Positions 9,262-17,467 of a DNA stretch of 64,000 nt are shown piece by piece. The notes below the pieces were generated by a model. It was not told where the DNA came from. It ran no database searches and saw nothing but the letters and a program-made list of their open reading frames with translations. The translations under genes were made by a program, and so were the position numbers. The stretch is from Alteromonas sp. KUL49 (lineage in GTDB: Bacteria > Pseudomonadota > Gammaproteobacteria > Enterobacterales > Alteromonadaceae): contig NZ_BJKL01000007.1 in assembly GCF_006538345.1 (NCBI RefSeq), forward strand, positions 1 through 64,000, read 5' to 3'. Each line of letters starts with the position of its first letter. The stretch's first letter is position 1.

Positions 9262-9966
9262 TTAAACCGCTATGAACAAGGAAAACAAAGGTGGCAGTAT
9301 CAATACGGTGACAATACCAGTGATACACATTGCAAGTACTGCCATAGCAGCAACTTGCTCTCCCTTTTGAATGGCTTTTGCCGTGCCAATTGCATGTGCA
9401 ACGGTGCCTAACGCCAACCCTTGAGCATTTGCATTCGAAATTTTTAGTAGGCGAAAGAGACTATCTGACATGATGGCACCTACAATACCTGTTACTATTA
9501 CAAACACCGCTGCCAACTCTCCCACACCACCGATAGCGTCAGCAGTACTCATCGCAAAAGGTGTAGACACTGACTTTAACATCATCGTAAGTTGTAGAGT
9601 CATGGGAGCATCAAAGATATACAGTGTGAAGCAAGCCAAAACAGGCGCAAAAACGCCGCCGAATGCGATGCTGATCCACCCGTTCACACCAAGCTTTTTA
9701 ACACGATCCCACTGGTTGTGAATTGGGACTGCCAACGCAACGGTCGCAGGCCCCAATAGCCAGTGTAAAAGATAGGTGTATGATTGAAACTGTGTCACTT
9801 GCGTATCAGAAACTACCAGTAATAAGCTCACTAGCGCTACAGTAACTACTATGGGGTGACAAAGTGGGTTAAGCCGCAATTTTTTTGCACAGGCCAGCGC
9901 AATTCCATAGCAACATACGGTAACAACGAGCCACACAATCATGTTAGTGAACGTTTGAAGATCCAT
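9262..9966 (-). CDS. lrgB: LrgB/CidB-family membrane protein
   Basis: A 234-aa polytopic inner-membrane protein with the LrgB/YohK hallmarks: PATVALAVPIHNQW near residue 75-88, GGVFAPVLACF, KSVSTPFAMSTADAIGG and the GLALGTVAHAIGTAKA block. The family is associated with holin-like control of murein hydrolase activity or with small-molecule (pyruvate or glycolate) transport in different bacteria. It starts 3 bases after lrgA ends. Confidence 0.88.
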   Translation of the reverse strand: MDLQTFTNMIVWLVVTVCCYGIALACAKKLRLNPLCHPIVVTVALVSLLLVVSDTQVTQFQSYTYLLHWLLGPATVALAVPIHNQWDRVKKLGVNGWISIAFGGVFAPVLACFTLYIFDAPMTLQLTMMLKSVSTPFAMSTADAIGGVGELAAVFVIVTGIVGAIMSDSLFRLLKISNANAQGLALGTVAHAIGTAKAIQKGEQVAAMAVLAMCITGIVTVLILPPLFSLFIAV

Positions 9967-9969
9967 AGA

Positions 9970-10383
9970 TTACTGACACTTCTCGTCTATGTTCGATGGG
10001 GTTTCAGACTCGTCATCGGCCATAAGCCATACGGTAAGCTTTGCTTGTATGCCTAAAACCAGACAAGTTGTCACTACAACAGCAATAGCTAAACTCGTGA
10101 TGTTATCGGTGATATTTGTCCAATAGACGCCGACTCCCATCACAACAGGAATAAAGAGCAAAGACATATGAGAGAGCAATGGCTGAGCAGCGAATGCCAC
10201 TGAGTCTTTAATGGATGGCAAAACAAACAGCAGAATGAGCAACATCATGAGTCCACAAACAGCGCCGGGTACTGCTAGATGAAAGATGTCGGAGATAAAG
10301 AGACCCAACCAATAACACGCTAATATAACCGAAGCTCCAACTAGCCCAGTTATTAACTTTTTCAATAACACACCGTATCTCAA
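9970..10383 (-). CDS. lrgA: LrgA/CidA-family holin-like protein
   Basis: A small (137 aa) membrane protein with four hydrophobic segments and the LrgA features YWLGLFISDIFHLAVPGAVCG, given here as positions about 24-44, and LLFIPVVMGVG in the third segment. Partner of the LrgB gene immediately downstream. Upstream lies a LytTR-domain regulator gene, matching the usual lytSR-lrgAB theme but without a LytS sensor kinase in the window. Confidence 0.87.
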   Translation of the reverse strand: MRYGVLLKKLITGLVGASVILACYWLGLFISDIFHLAVPGAVCGLMMLLILLFVLPSIKDSVAFAAQPLLSHMSLLFIPVVMGVGVYWTNITDNITSLAIAVVVTTCLVLGIQAKLTVWLMADDESETPSNIDEKCQ

Positions 10384-10474
10384 ACAATTAATGACCCGTA
10401 GCAGTGTACCGCTAGAATAAGCTCCGAGCTAATAATACGTTGGTCTGAATAGGTTGTTCGTCCTCTTCATTTGT

Positions 10475-11368
10475 TTAAGGCCTAGTCGGCTTTTGCCAAT
10501 GCCGCCAATACTCAGCAAAATACCGTCGGCTAATTTTGAGGCGATTACCATCACTCAATATAATAAAGTTAATACCTGTATGAGTCTGTTCGAGGCTTGA
10601 CACAAAGTCAGTGTTTACTAGTACGGAACGACTCGCCTTTACAAATCGACTATCGTTAAGCTTATCAATAAGGTCAGTCAGTGTGATGCGAACCACCACG
10701 TTTTCAGCCCCCAGACGAATGCACATATAGTCTCCAGCAGCTTCAACCCAAATCAAGGATTCAAGCTCTATCGACCGCCAACCATGCTCTGTCTTCAAAC
10801 CGATTGAATGCGGCTTACTTCTGTCGGCATACTGCCTTTTCAAACTAGCGAGTAAAGCAGCTTCGCTTACACCGAGTTGCTTGGACAACCCACGGGTCAG
10901 ACTGTTGTGTTTTGCGTTGCGCTGTCGACACATATGTCGCTGCTCAACTCTTTTCAATGCAGTAGTAATCTCATCAGTATCCGCATCATGAGAGACAAAC
11001 CCCCATGCTCTGCTCGAAAACGCAATCAAAGCATCGGTGTTATTGTCGCCAACAGCAATCCAATCGTTGTGACTATTAGACAATATTCTCGATCTCGCTG
11101 GTAGAAAGCTAACAGCTGTGGGCATAACGTCCAGCAAGCTGAAATAATGATCTTCATCTGACACGTCATAAACACGGTCAAACTTGTCGGTTGCAATGAG
11201 TTGCTGACATAACGCGTGGGTTTGTGCTTGACAGTACAAAAATACCACCGCAACCATTGCATCGGGTTCGGGTGATAGCAACATAGTGGAATCTGCAGGT
11301 GGTGAAGAAAAAAGGGCCGCCCGAGATTGCGACAGCCCCAACTCCAGGGATGAGAAAAGGTGTATCAT
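10475..11368 (-). CDS. LytTR-domain transcriptional regulator with pseudo-receiver
   Basis: The C-terminal 100 residues are a LytTR DNA-binding domain: SLIWVEAAGDYMCIRLGAEN is its core, then FVKASRSVLVNTDFV and RLKISRRYF. The N-terminal part (about residues 38-145) has the spacing of a receiver domain, including AWGFVSHDADTDEITTALKR at the end, but no phosphoacceptor aspartate where DLVFLD would be (it reads TAVSFLPAR). It is therefore probably phosphorylation-independent. It lies 91 bases upstream of lrgA on the same strand and is the likely regulator. Start at 11368 lies 10 bases after the DUF3718 gene; internal ATGs near residues 29 and 38 are alternatives. Confidence 0.82.
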   Translation of the reverse strand: MIHLFSSLELGLSQSRAALFSSPPADSTMLLSPEPDAMVAVVFLYCQAQTHALCQQLIATDKFDRVYDVSDEDHYFSLLDVMPTAVSFLPARSRILSNSHNDWIAVGDNNTDALIAFSSRAWGFVSHDADTDEITTALKRVEQRHMCRQRNAKHNSLTRGLSKQLGVSEAALLASLKRQYADRSKPHSIGLKTEHGWRSIELESLIWVEAAGDYMCIRLGAENVVVRITLTDLIDKLNDSRFVKASRSVLVNTDFVSSLEQTHTGINFIILSDGNRLKISRRYFAEYWRHWQKPTRP

Positions 11369-11378
11369 AACCGTGGGC

Positions 11379-11711
11379 CTAACGCTTAGCCGTTAGTGCT
11401 CCATTATTGTCTTCAAAGTAGCGAGCAAGGTACTCGTGTGTGTCTTTAGCGTTGTTTTTCATAGCAAAGGTCATCATGTCATCACCATTGCACACTAAAC
11501 CATTAGCCAGAGCACGGTAGCTTATCCCACTCTTTTTGACCGCAAGACGAAGATCAAGGCGGTCGTCATTTTGAATAGCTTCGCAAATCTTAATAAGGTC
11601 ATCTTCAATATGAGCCGGGTAAGATTCAGCAGAGGCAGTGCTAGCAACTGAAAGGCCAAGACAAGTAGCGGCAAGTGTAAAGGTAATACGGCGTGGCAAG
11701 TTCATAATCAT
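11379..11711 (-). CDS. small exported DUF3718-like protein
   Basis: A 110-aa protein with a signal peptide cleaved near ASA-ES (about residue 28). The mature part has two cysteines (IKICEAIQ and NGLVCNGDDMM) that could form a disulfide, and resembles the DUF3718 family of small periplasmic proteins in Alteromonas-like bacteria. A second in-frame ATG two codons in (11705) is possible. It sits 10 bases upstream of the LytTR regulator gene and may be co-transcribed. Function unknown. Confidence 0.7.
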   Translation of the reverse strand: MIMNLPRRITFTLAATCLGLSVASTASAESYPAHIEDDLIKICEAIQNDDRLDLRLAVKKSGISYRALANGLVCNGDDMMTFAMKNNAKDTHEYLARYFEDNNGALTAKR

Positions 11712-11938
11712 ATCCTCAATGTGTTAGGCAACGCGGAGGCCGTGTTCTTGCCGCCGCCCATTTAACCTAGTGAATTTTTTGAGGCGATACGTTATTAAAT
11801 CGTTAAACTGCGGTTATCTGAGATGTTGCGATAAACGCCCAAAATGTGCAGATAAATCGTCTTTCTACTGTGCATTTGGTCGAAAAGCGCACATACTTTG
11901 AAACAACCTCCATTTTTATTCACAAGGAAGGGAAAGAA

Positions 11939-12598
11939 ATGCACCAATCACATCCTTATCCATCGATTCGAGCACAAATGAGACCGGGAGATGTTATCGC
12001 GTTCGGAGGAAATAGCTTGTTCTCTCGATGGACCAAATTAACCACACGCTCGTCAGTCACTCATATTGCCATTGTTATGCAGACAAAAATGAGGGACGAA
12101 GAAGGTGGGCGGTATTTCAACCAAGTCATGGAAGCGACGGCCTATCAAGGAAAGCGAGGTGTGATGACTAATCGTCTGAGCGACCGCCTACGGGATTATG
12201 ACGGCGATATTTGGTGGCTTCCTTTGGGAGAACAAGCACGTGAAAAATTCGAACAAAACCGCACTGAATTTTTCAATTTTATGTTCGAACAAGATGGTAA
12301 AGGCTATGATATTTTGCAGTTGTTTGGCTCTGCAGTAGACGCCATAGACGATCACCCGCTACTGGGTAAGATAAGCCATAATCAAGAGGATTTCAGTAGC
12401 TGGTTTTGTTCAGAGTTAGTTGCAGAAGGCCTCGAAAAAGCAGGGATAGTAAACAACGTTAATGCCTCTGAAGTCACCCCCGTAGACATATGCCGATTTG
12501 CAATATTCGAGAACCGCTACGTTCAGCTAAAAGGCGATAAGCGAAAGATAATGGGATTTAATTCTTTTGAAGCGGACAATTGGGGTCAGCTAGACTGA
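11939..12598 (+). CDS. permuted papain-like (YiiX/NlpC-P60 type) amidase or peptidase
   Basis: Start chosen at the ATG at 11939 because a strong ribosome-binding site (AAGGAAGGGA, 11924-11933) precedes it; an upstream in-frame ATG at 11846 lacks one. The 219-aa product has the circularly permuted papain-like order: MRPGDVIAFGG, then SVTHIAIVM with the candidate catalytic His, and near the C-terminus SSWFCSELVAEGLEKAG with the candidate catalytic Cys. No signal peptide is seen, so a cytoplasmic or lipid-facing role is possible. Family members act on peptidoglycan, lipids or amide bonds; the substrate here is unknown. It is convergent with the next gene. Confidence 0.75.
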   Translation: MHQSHPYPSIRAQMRPGDVIAFGGNSLFSRWTKLTTRSSVTHIAIVMQTKMRDEEGGRYFNQVMEATAYQGKRGVMTNRLSDRLRDYDGDIWWLPLGEQAREKFEQNRTEFFNFMFEQDGKGYDILQLFGSAVDAIDDHPLLGKISHNQEDFSSWFCSELVAEGLEKAGIVNNVNASEVTPVDICRFAIFENRYVQLKGDKRKIMGFNSFEADNWGQLD

Positions 12599-12602
12599 CC
12601 CC
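12582..12602. other. GC-rich hairpin over the stop codon of the papain-like gene
   Basis: A perfect 8-bp inverted repeat (GGGGTCAG / CTGACCCC) with a 5-base loop spans the TGA at 12596-12598 and lies between two convergent genes. There is no T-run on either strand, so it is not a standard intrinsic terminator, but it could block read-through or protect the 3' end. Confidence 0.45.
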
Positions 12603-12612
12603 GGATACAGCA

Positions 12613-12942
12613 TCAAAAAATACTGTCTTGGTGGATTTTGATAAACATACTGGTGTCGGGCTTACTGTAATCGATTTTGTACTCTTTTCCGTTGAGAGTT
12701 TGAATAAATATCAGTGTTTTTTCGTCACCAAAAATTTCACCGGTAGTTACATCGACCAATTCCATATCCATCATTTTGGCTTCGCGCTTATTCTCTGGGA
12801 TTTTTCCTTCGTAGCGCTTAATACCTTTATAAGTGACGAGGATCGGCGGCGTATCATCGCCATTAACTACCAAAAGGTCGAGCTTTCGAATTTTGTGGAT
12901 AAGGGTATTACGACCACTTACCAAATACGGCTTTTCTGTCAT
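12613..12942 (-). CDS. small hypothetical protein
   Basis: 109 aa, charged, no signal peptide or membrane segment, pattern of short beta strands (KLDLLVVNG, ILVTYKGIKRYEGKI, LIFIQTLNGKEYKIDY). I do not recognise the family. A good ribosome-binding site (GGAG seven bases before the ATG) and natural amino-acid composition favour it over the overlapping plus-strand frame. It is convergent with the papain-like gene. Confidence 0.55.
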   Translation of the reverse strand: MTEKPYLVSGRNTLIHKIRKLDLLVVNGDDTPPILVTYKGIKRYEGKIPENKREAKMMDMELVDVTTGEIFGDEKTLIFIQTLNGKEYKIDYSKPDTSMFIKIHQDSIF

Positions 12943-13104
12943 TATCGTCTCCGCGACAGCTACTTCTTAAATATTACTTAACATATAGAACAAAAACATA
13001 TCAAAAATTGTTTAATCATGCACGAATAAACAAAAATACCCAGATATTTTCTACTTAAGTATAATCAAAAATAATGACCTTGCTAGCAATCACCTTAAAG
13101 GTTG

Positions 13105-13950
13105 TTAAATTTTGTACACATTGTCATCCCACTGTATCCAGGGGCGCTGGAGTAAATTTCTCAACAATTGATCACATGGCGCTTGTTCTGGCGAAGTAAA
13201 AACGCATCCAGCTTCATATTGACTGAAGTTCACCTGAGAAACGATATTCGATACCGACAGTTCCAACGTGAGTTCCGTATCAAACTGCAACATAGGTAAT
13301 ATAAATTCAATTCGATTCGTAAATCCGCATGCCCTGTTGGGAGCATGGTTTGGCGACACTGATTCACACTCTGCACTGCCCAGGTGATAGGCAAATGTTT
13401 CCGTTGGAGTACTTGTTTTATGCATATCTAAGCGCAAATAATAGTGACCATTTTGAGCATTCAAAAACATGTTTGGGGCGCCCAAAGGTGCTGTAGGTGG
13501 TGTATCTAGTGCATGATTGTTTTCAAACGGTACTGCCAAGGTAAAGCGCAGATTGGTGGCTAATTTCATTAGTTTTTCTGACGCATTTAAAACAATACTT
13601 TGATTTCCTGATGGCGTCTCGCCACAGGCATTGTGAAAAGACAATAAGGCAATATTCTTTGTTTGCCACTCACTGGGATGAAACGCAATAGCATGCCAGC
13701 GTCCGTCGATTCTAATCTCAGGATTACTTAGGTAAAACGCGAAATGATCGACTGTCCATGGTTGACCTTCAACGGTGACTTCTAGTGGGCAAGCATCGTT
13801 TGATAACCCGGTAAGCACAAAAGGTATTTCTCCCGGCTGTCGAGAAGGAGCAAACCAGTCATCACAACCAGATAACCCGGCCACAATAACTATCAAGAAA
13901 AGTGCGCGCATACAAAACGACTTAACAACGCGAGAAAAACAGACATTCAT
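13105..13950 (-). CDS. MbnP-family (four-Cys metal-associated) lipoprotein
   Basis: Lipoprotein signal with lipobox LSGC. The mature protein follows the MbnP/'metallo-mystery pair' layout: PFVLTGLSNDACPL, FAFYLSNPEIRIDG, IALLSFHNACG, LRFTLAVPFENNHA, FAYHLGSAEC and later CGF, with Cys pairs in the expected places. In known MbnP proteins a Met-x-Trp-x-Trp-Gln segment carries the Trp that the di-haem partner MbnH converts to kynurenine; here the equivalent reads MFLNAQNGHYYLRL, with no Trp. No MbnH-like cytochrome gene lies nearby. Start taken at 13950; 13980 and 13911 are alternatives and none has a clear ribosome-binding site. Family assignment is from memory of the motif layout. Confidence 0.7.
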   Translation of the reverse strand: MNVCFSRVVKSFCMRALFLIVIVAGLSGCDDWFAPSRQPGEIPFVLTGLSNDACPLEVTVEGQPWTVDHFAFYLSNPEIRIDGRWHAIAFHPSEWQTKNIALLSFHNACGETPSGNQSIVLNASEKLMKLATNLRFTLAVPFENNHALDTPPTAPLGAPNMFLNAQNGHYYLRLDMHKTSTPTETFAYHLGSAECESVSPNHAPNRACGFTNRIEFILPMLQFDTELTLELSVSNIVSQVNFSQYEAGCVFTSPEQAPCDQLLRNLLQRPWIQWDDNVYKI

Positions 13951-14146
13951 GGACTGACAACTACCGCAAAAAATAACCAATTAATAGGCTTAAGTTACAC
14001 ATAAATGGGCCAATAAAGAAGACAATGAACAAAAATCAAGCAAACTATCTATCAAAAACATTTCCACACGTGACATGATTGGTAAAACTGCTTATACTGC
14101 GCTCGTTTCTAGCCAAGGTGGCTATTAACAGACTTCATCAAGAAAT

Positions 14147-14223
14147 GGCCCTATAGCTCAGTTGGTTAGAGCACCCGACTCATAATCGGTAGGTCCCCTG
14201 TTCAAGTCAGGGTGGGGCCACCA
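14147..14223 (+). tRNA. tRNA with CAU anticodon, probably tRNA-Ile2 (lysidine type)
   Basis: A 77-base cloverleaf: acceptor GGCCCTA pairing with TGGGGCC, discriminator A, encoded CCA, D-arm GCTC/GAGC, anticodon loop CTCATAA (CAU) and T-arm CCCTG TTCAAGT CAGGG. The acceptor start GGCCC and overall arms resemble E. coli tRNA-Ile(CAU), whose C34 is converted to lysidine by TilS, more than elongator tRNA-Met (GGCTACG). Base pair 27-43 appears to be a C-T mismatch. It stands alone between divergently oriented protein genes. Confidence 0.88.
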
Positions 14224-14242
14224 TTTCCTCAAACGTGTAGCA

Positions 14243-14971
14243 CTAGATTCTTTCTCCAAACTCAAACACACAAGTTTCAGCCAGTGGATTAGCGCTATTA
14301 TCATTAATAAGCGTTAATGATGTGAGTACAAGATCACTCACTTTATCGGCAGTATGGTTTTGTGAAATCTCAAAGTAGTAGTTGGCATAGTGAGCGCCCA
14401 CCTCTTGCAGCTCTAGGTAAGGAAATTGACGGAACTTCCACTGCCCGTTACCAGTAGCAGTAACACTATCCCCAGTATTTTCGTCTTCTCGATTTAGCTC
14501 AAGCGTATAAGTACCGTTTTTATGTAGGGTAAGCCGTTTGCCATCACCACACCCTTCTCCCACATAAACATGCACTAGGTCCTGTGGCAAAAGCGAATCA
14601 GCGGGCCTTTGTCCATCGGGAAACAAAAAAATAGCGAGTGAATTTTTCGTATACCAATGATTGCCTTGGGTAATTGACGCTGTGGAATTAATCGGAAAAC
14701 CTAGACGTTTTGTCACTTCACTTGTTGTGTCGATGGTCTGTTCATCTTGAAGCAATAACGAGTACAGTAATGTATTGGTCGATATAGTTGTAGGGAAATC
14801 GAACTCATTGAGTTTGACCTGCAAATCTTCTTTTTCCAGTTGTTCGGTCAACTCATTTCGTTGCTCGTCATCTAAGTACTTAGCATATACGTAAATCGTG
14901 GGTTGATTTGCACAAGCACTCAATAGCAACAGTAAAAATAGGCAACTAAATAATTGATACAAACATTTCAT
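14243..14971 (-). CDS. hypothetical lipoprotein
   Basis: Start taken at 14971, giving MKCLYQLF, a strong hydrophobic segment and lipobox LLSAC; a start six codons earlier (14989) is possible. The mature protein of about 220 aa contains YVYAKYLDDEQRNEL and a VYVGEGCGDG segment, plus a C-terminal beta-rich part that could form a small barrel. A pair of Cys (GEGCGDG and ETCVFEFG) may be bonded. I do not recognise the family. It lies just downstream of the tRNA on the opposite strand. Confidence 0.6.
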   Translation of the reverse strand: MKCLYQLFSCLFLLLLLSACANQPTIYVYAKYLDDEQRNELTEQLEKEDLQVKLNEFDFPTTISTNTLLYSLLLQDEQTIDTTSEVTKRLGFPINSTASITQGNHWYTKNSLAIFLFPDGQRPADSLLPQDLVHVYVGEGCGDGKRLTLHKNGTYTLELNREDENTGDSVTATGNGQWKFRQFPYLELQEVGAHYANYYFEISQNHTADKVSDLVLTSLTLINDNSANPLAETCVFEFGERI

Positions 14972-15072
14972 TAAGCGAATTTCTCTCATTTGATAAATAT
15001 TAAGATTACAATTGTAATCCCATTTTTTAAGAAAACAACTACGTCTTAATATCTAGTTTTTATGCATTGCTT

Positions 15073-16077
15073 TTAGCACCTATCCATACTCTTTTTAAAT
15101 GTTGAGGGTGTTTGATCAAACCATCGCCTAAATGCCTTGTTAAACGCACTTTGATCGTTGAATCCAAGTAAATTGGATAGTTCAGATAAACTTGTATTCA
15201 CAATGAGTCGTTGCGCCCTCTTTTTTCTTTCTTTATCTAACATGCGGACGAAAGTTGTCCCCTCAGCTTGCAGACGTCGTTGCAGTGTTCTTGGCGATAA
15301 AGTAAAAGCAATTGCATATGTATCTAGCGATACTTCCCCTAAATTCGGTGTTTGTTCGAGTAAGTGGCTTAGCTTATCTTGATAAGGGTGTGATGATGCT
15401 AAGGCAGTCAGTTGCGACTCTGAAAGATTAGTCAGTGTCGAATATAAATCTGGATTTTTAGAATCAAAGCTTAAATACAAAAACGCTGTAGGAAAAATAA
15501 GTGCATTGTACTGCTGCTTGGTACACACTTCACAACCAAACCACTGCTCAAGTAGCGACCGTTCATGACCAGACAACGCAACCGTCAAATTCATCTTACT
15601 TGGGGCAATGTCGCTACGAACAATCTTTCTTGTTATCGCTACCCATGCGGTCATGTTCCGCAGAATCACGTGTTTATTTGTCTGTGTTTTTGGTGTCCAT
15701 CTAATTTCAACATAGTGTTCGTTGTGAAGCACGCTAGCCACAGCAATATCCGCAACTAAACTATCAAATCGGAGTAAGACCTTCAGTGCTGCCTCTAGGG
15801 TTGAACAAGACTCCACTAGATAACCAAGTACACCAAAATCTGCGGTGCGAATATCTTGCCCCAAATGAAACCCGAAAAGACGGTCTGACAGCAAGGACTC
15901 CCCCAGACAAAGGAGCTTTTCGTAGCTTTCTAGTGAAACCCGAACATCAGCATTATTCAGATCAGAAAAATCTTCCTTGAGCATACATAAAGCGTCTTCA
16001 GGGCTCACGCCATGCTGCTCTAGATATTGAAGCACACTCGAAAAATACGCTTTAGATGTTGTAAGCACTAGACACAT
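15073..16077 (-). CDS. AraC-family transcriptional regulator (arabinose-binding-like N-terminus)
   Basis: 334 aa. The N-terminal two thirds match the OruR/ArgR-like AraC subfamily (FGFHLGQDIRTADFGVLGYL at about residues 68-87). The last 90 residues hold the two helix-turn-helix motifs: LSPRTLQRRLQAEGTTF and FNDQSAFNKAFRRWFDQTP, the AraC signature. It is divergent from the SRPBCC/sterol-desaturase pair with 112 bases between start codons and is the natural candidate to regulate them. Effector unknown. Confidence 0.88.
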   Translation of the reverse strand: MCLVLTTSKAYFSSVLQYLEQHGVSPEDALCMLKEDFSDLNNADVRVSLESYEKLLCLGESLLSDRLFGFHLGQDIRTADFGVLGYLVESCSTLEAALKVLLRFDSLVADIAVASVLHNEHYVEIRWTPKTQTNKHVILRNMTAWVAITRKIVRSDIAPSKMNLTVALSGHERSLLEQWFGCEVCTKQQYNALIFPTAFLYLSFDSKNPDLYSTLTNLSESQLTALASSHPYQDKLSHLLEQTPNLGEVSLDTYAIAFTLSPRTLQRRLQAEGTTFVRMLDKERKKRAQRLIVNTSLSELSNLLGFNDQSAFNKAFRRWFDQTPSTFKKSMDRC

Positions 16078-16189
16078 TACTCAGCAGAATTACTCTAACC
16101 ACTTTGACGCCTGAGGACAAATTATTGTCGTCTTTTAGCAAGCTTGTAAACCTAATAATGCTTAAACTGTTAAATAAGTGAACTGAAAA

Positions 16190-16666
16190 ATGAGTGTGAA
16201 ATTGTACATTCACGTTAAACAGGCAATGAAAGCGACAACTCTTCAGGTGAGAGACGAGCTGCTTAATCACGAAGGGCTAGAGCGGTTTTTCAATGCACGT
16301 TTTCAAGTAAAATCAACCACCAACCAATCTGAAGTAGTGGGCGGCGAAGGTACAAAGCGCACGGTAAAAATCGGACCAATCAGTTTTGATGAGGTTATTA
16401 CTGTCGTCAACGACGATACGATTTGCTATGCGGTGGTAGGTGATGCCCCAGTAAAAAATCACTTAGGAACGATAAAACTCTACAACAGCGGCTCTTACTG
16501 TGAGGTTGACTACACCATTACATGCCAGTCAAACACGCTACTACCCGGGTTCATCCTCAGCTGGTTTATCAAACGTGACGTTACGTCAGCACTGTTCAAG
16601 TTAGCAACATACTTTGACTCTCATCATCAACCTTCTTCAGAGGTAAGAGAGCGCCATGAAAGTTGA
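16190..16666 (+). CDS. SRPBCC-like small protein
   Basis: 158 aa with the alternating strand/helix pattern of START/SRPBCC ligand-binding proteins: an N-terminal strand, ELLNHEGLERFFN helix, central strands SEVVGGEGTKRTVKIGP and a long C-terminal helix (PGFILSWFIKRDVTSALFK). No catalytic motif. Its 3' end overlaps the sterol-desaturase start by 11 bases, so the two are coupled and probably handle the same hydrophobic substrate. Assignment is by fold pattern only. Confidence 0.55.
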   Translation: MSVKLYIHVKQAMKATTLQVRDELLNHEGLERFFNARFQVKSTTNQSEVVGGEGTKRTVKIGPISFDEVITVVNDDTICYAVVGDAPVKNHLGTIKLYNSGSYCEVDYTITCQSNTLLPGFILSWFIKRDVTSALFKLATYFDSHHQPSSEVRERHES

Positions 16667-17456
16667 AATCATTCTATTGCTATTGAGCCCTATTTTTCTC
16701 ATATGTATCGCTTGGGAATATAGATCCCATAGGGAAAATTATTCAATCAAGGACAGTGTTAGCAGCACATTGCTTGCGCTATTACATCAAGGCTCTGATC
16801 TTCTCGCGTTCACCTTGCTAAGCCCACTATTCTTGTATCTCTACCAGTGGCGTCTCTTCGACATCGAGTTAACATTCATTACTGTGTTCCTCGCATTTGT
16901 TCTGCAGGACTTTCTTTACTATTGGTTCCACAGGGCTAGCCACAACATTCATTGGATGTGGGCGGCACACGTTGTGCACCACAGTTCACCTAAGATGAAC
17001 TTAACGACAGCATTTCGACAGAGCTTTATGTATCCACTTGCTGGAATGTGGGTGTTCTGGATGCCATTAATATTCATTGGCTTTCCAATAGAACTTACTT
17101 TTTTGGTGGTCGCACTTAATCTTGCTTTTCAGTTTTTTGTGCATACTCAAGTGATCAAAAACCTAGGATGGGTTGAGTACCTATTCAACACACCCTCCCA
17201 TCACCGAGTTCACCATTCGGTCGCAGACCAGCATATTGATAAAAACTTCGCGGGCGTATTGATTATCTGGGATAAACTATTTGGAACATTCGAGGCAGAG
17301 TCCGAGCTCATTCCCTGTAAATATGGTGCTGTTGGTCACCCCTACCAATTGAACCCAATAAAAGCCACATGGTGGCAATGGGGGTATATGATCGCAAAGT
17401 GTGGGAAAGCGAGGGGTTTTACAAGTAAGCTAAAGGCACTGTTTGGTTACCCTTAA
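16656..17456 (+). CDS. sterol desaturase / fatty acid hydroxylase family membrane protein
   Basis: 266-aa integral membrane di-iron protein. The histidine clusters of the family are present: HRASH (about residue 90), HVVHH (about 107), FFVHTQ, and SHHRVHHSVADQH (about 180-192). Four or five hydrophobic segments surround them. The family hydroxylates or desaturates lipids, including sterols, fatty acids and carotenoids; the substrate here is unknown. Paired with the overlapping SRPBCC-like gene and divergent from an AraC regulator. Confidence 0.88.
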   Translation: MKVEIILLLLSPIFLICIAWEYRSHRENYSIKDSVSSTLLALLHQGSDLLAFTLLSPLFLYLYQWRLFDIELTFITVFLAFVLQDFLYYWFHRASHNIHWMWAAHVVHHSSPKMNLTTAFRQSFMYPLAGMWVFWMPLIFIGFPIELTFLVVALNLAFQFFVHTQVIKNLGWVEYLFNTPSHHRVHHSVADQHIDKNFAGVLIIWDKLFGTFEAESELIPCKYGAVGHPYQLNPIKATWWQWGYMIAKCGKARGFTSKLKALFGYP

Positions 17457-17467
17457 TTTGAATCGTT

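Noticed and set aside
12580-12981. 133-codon plus-strand frame opposite the 109-aa gene
   Set aside because: Amino-acid composition is unnatural, no ribosome-binding site, and it is antisense to the better supported minus-strand gene.
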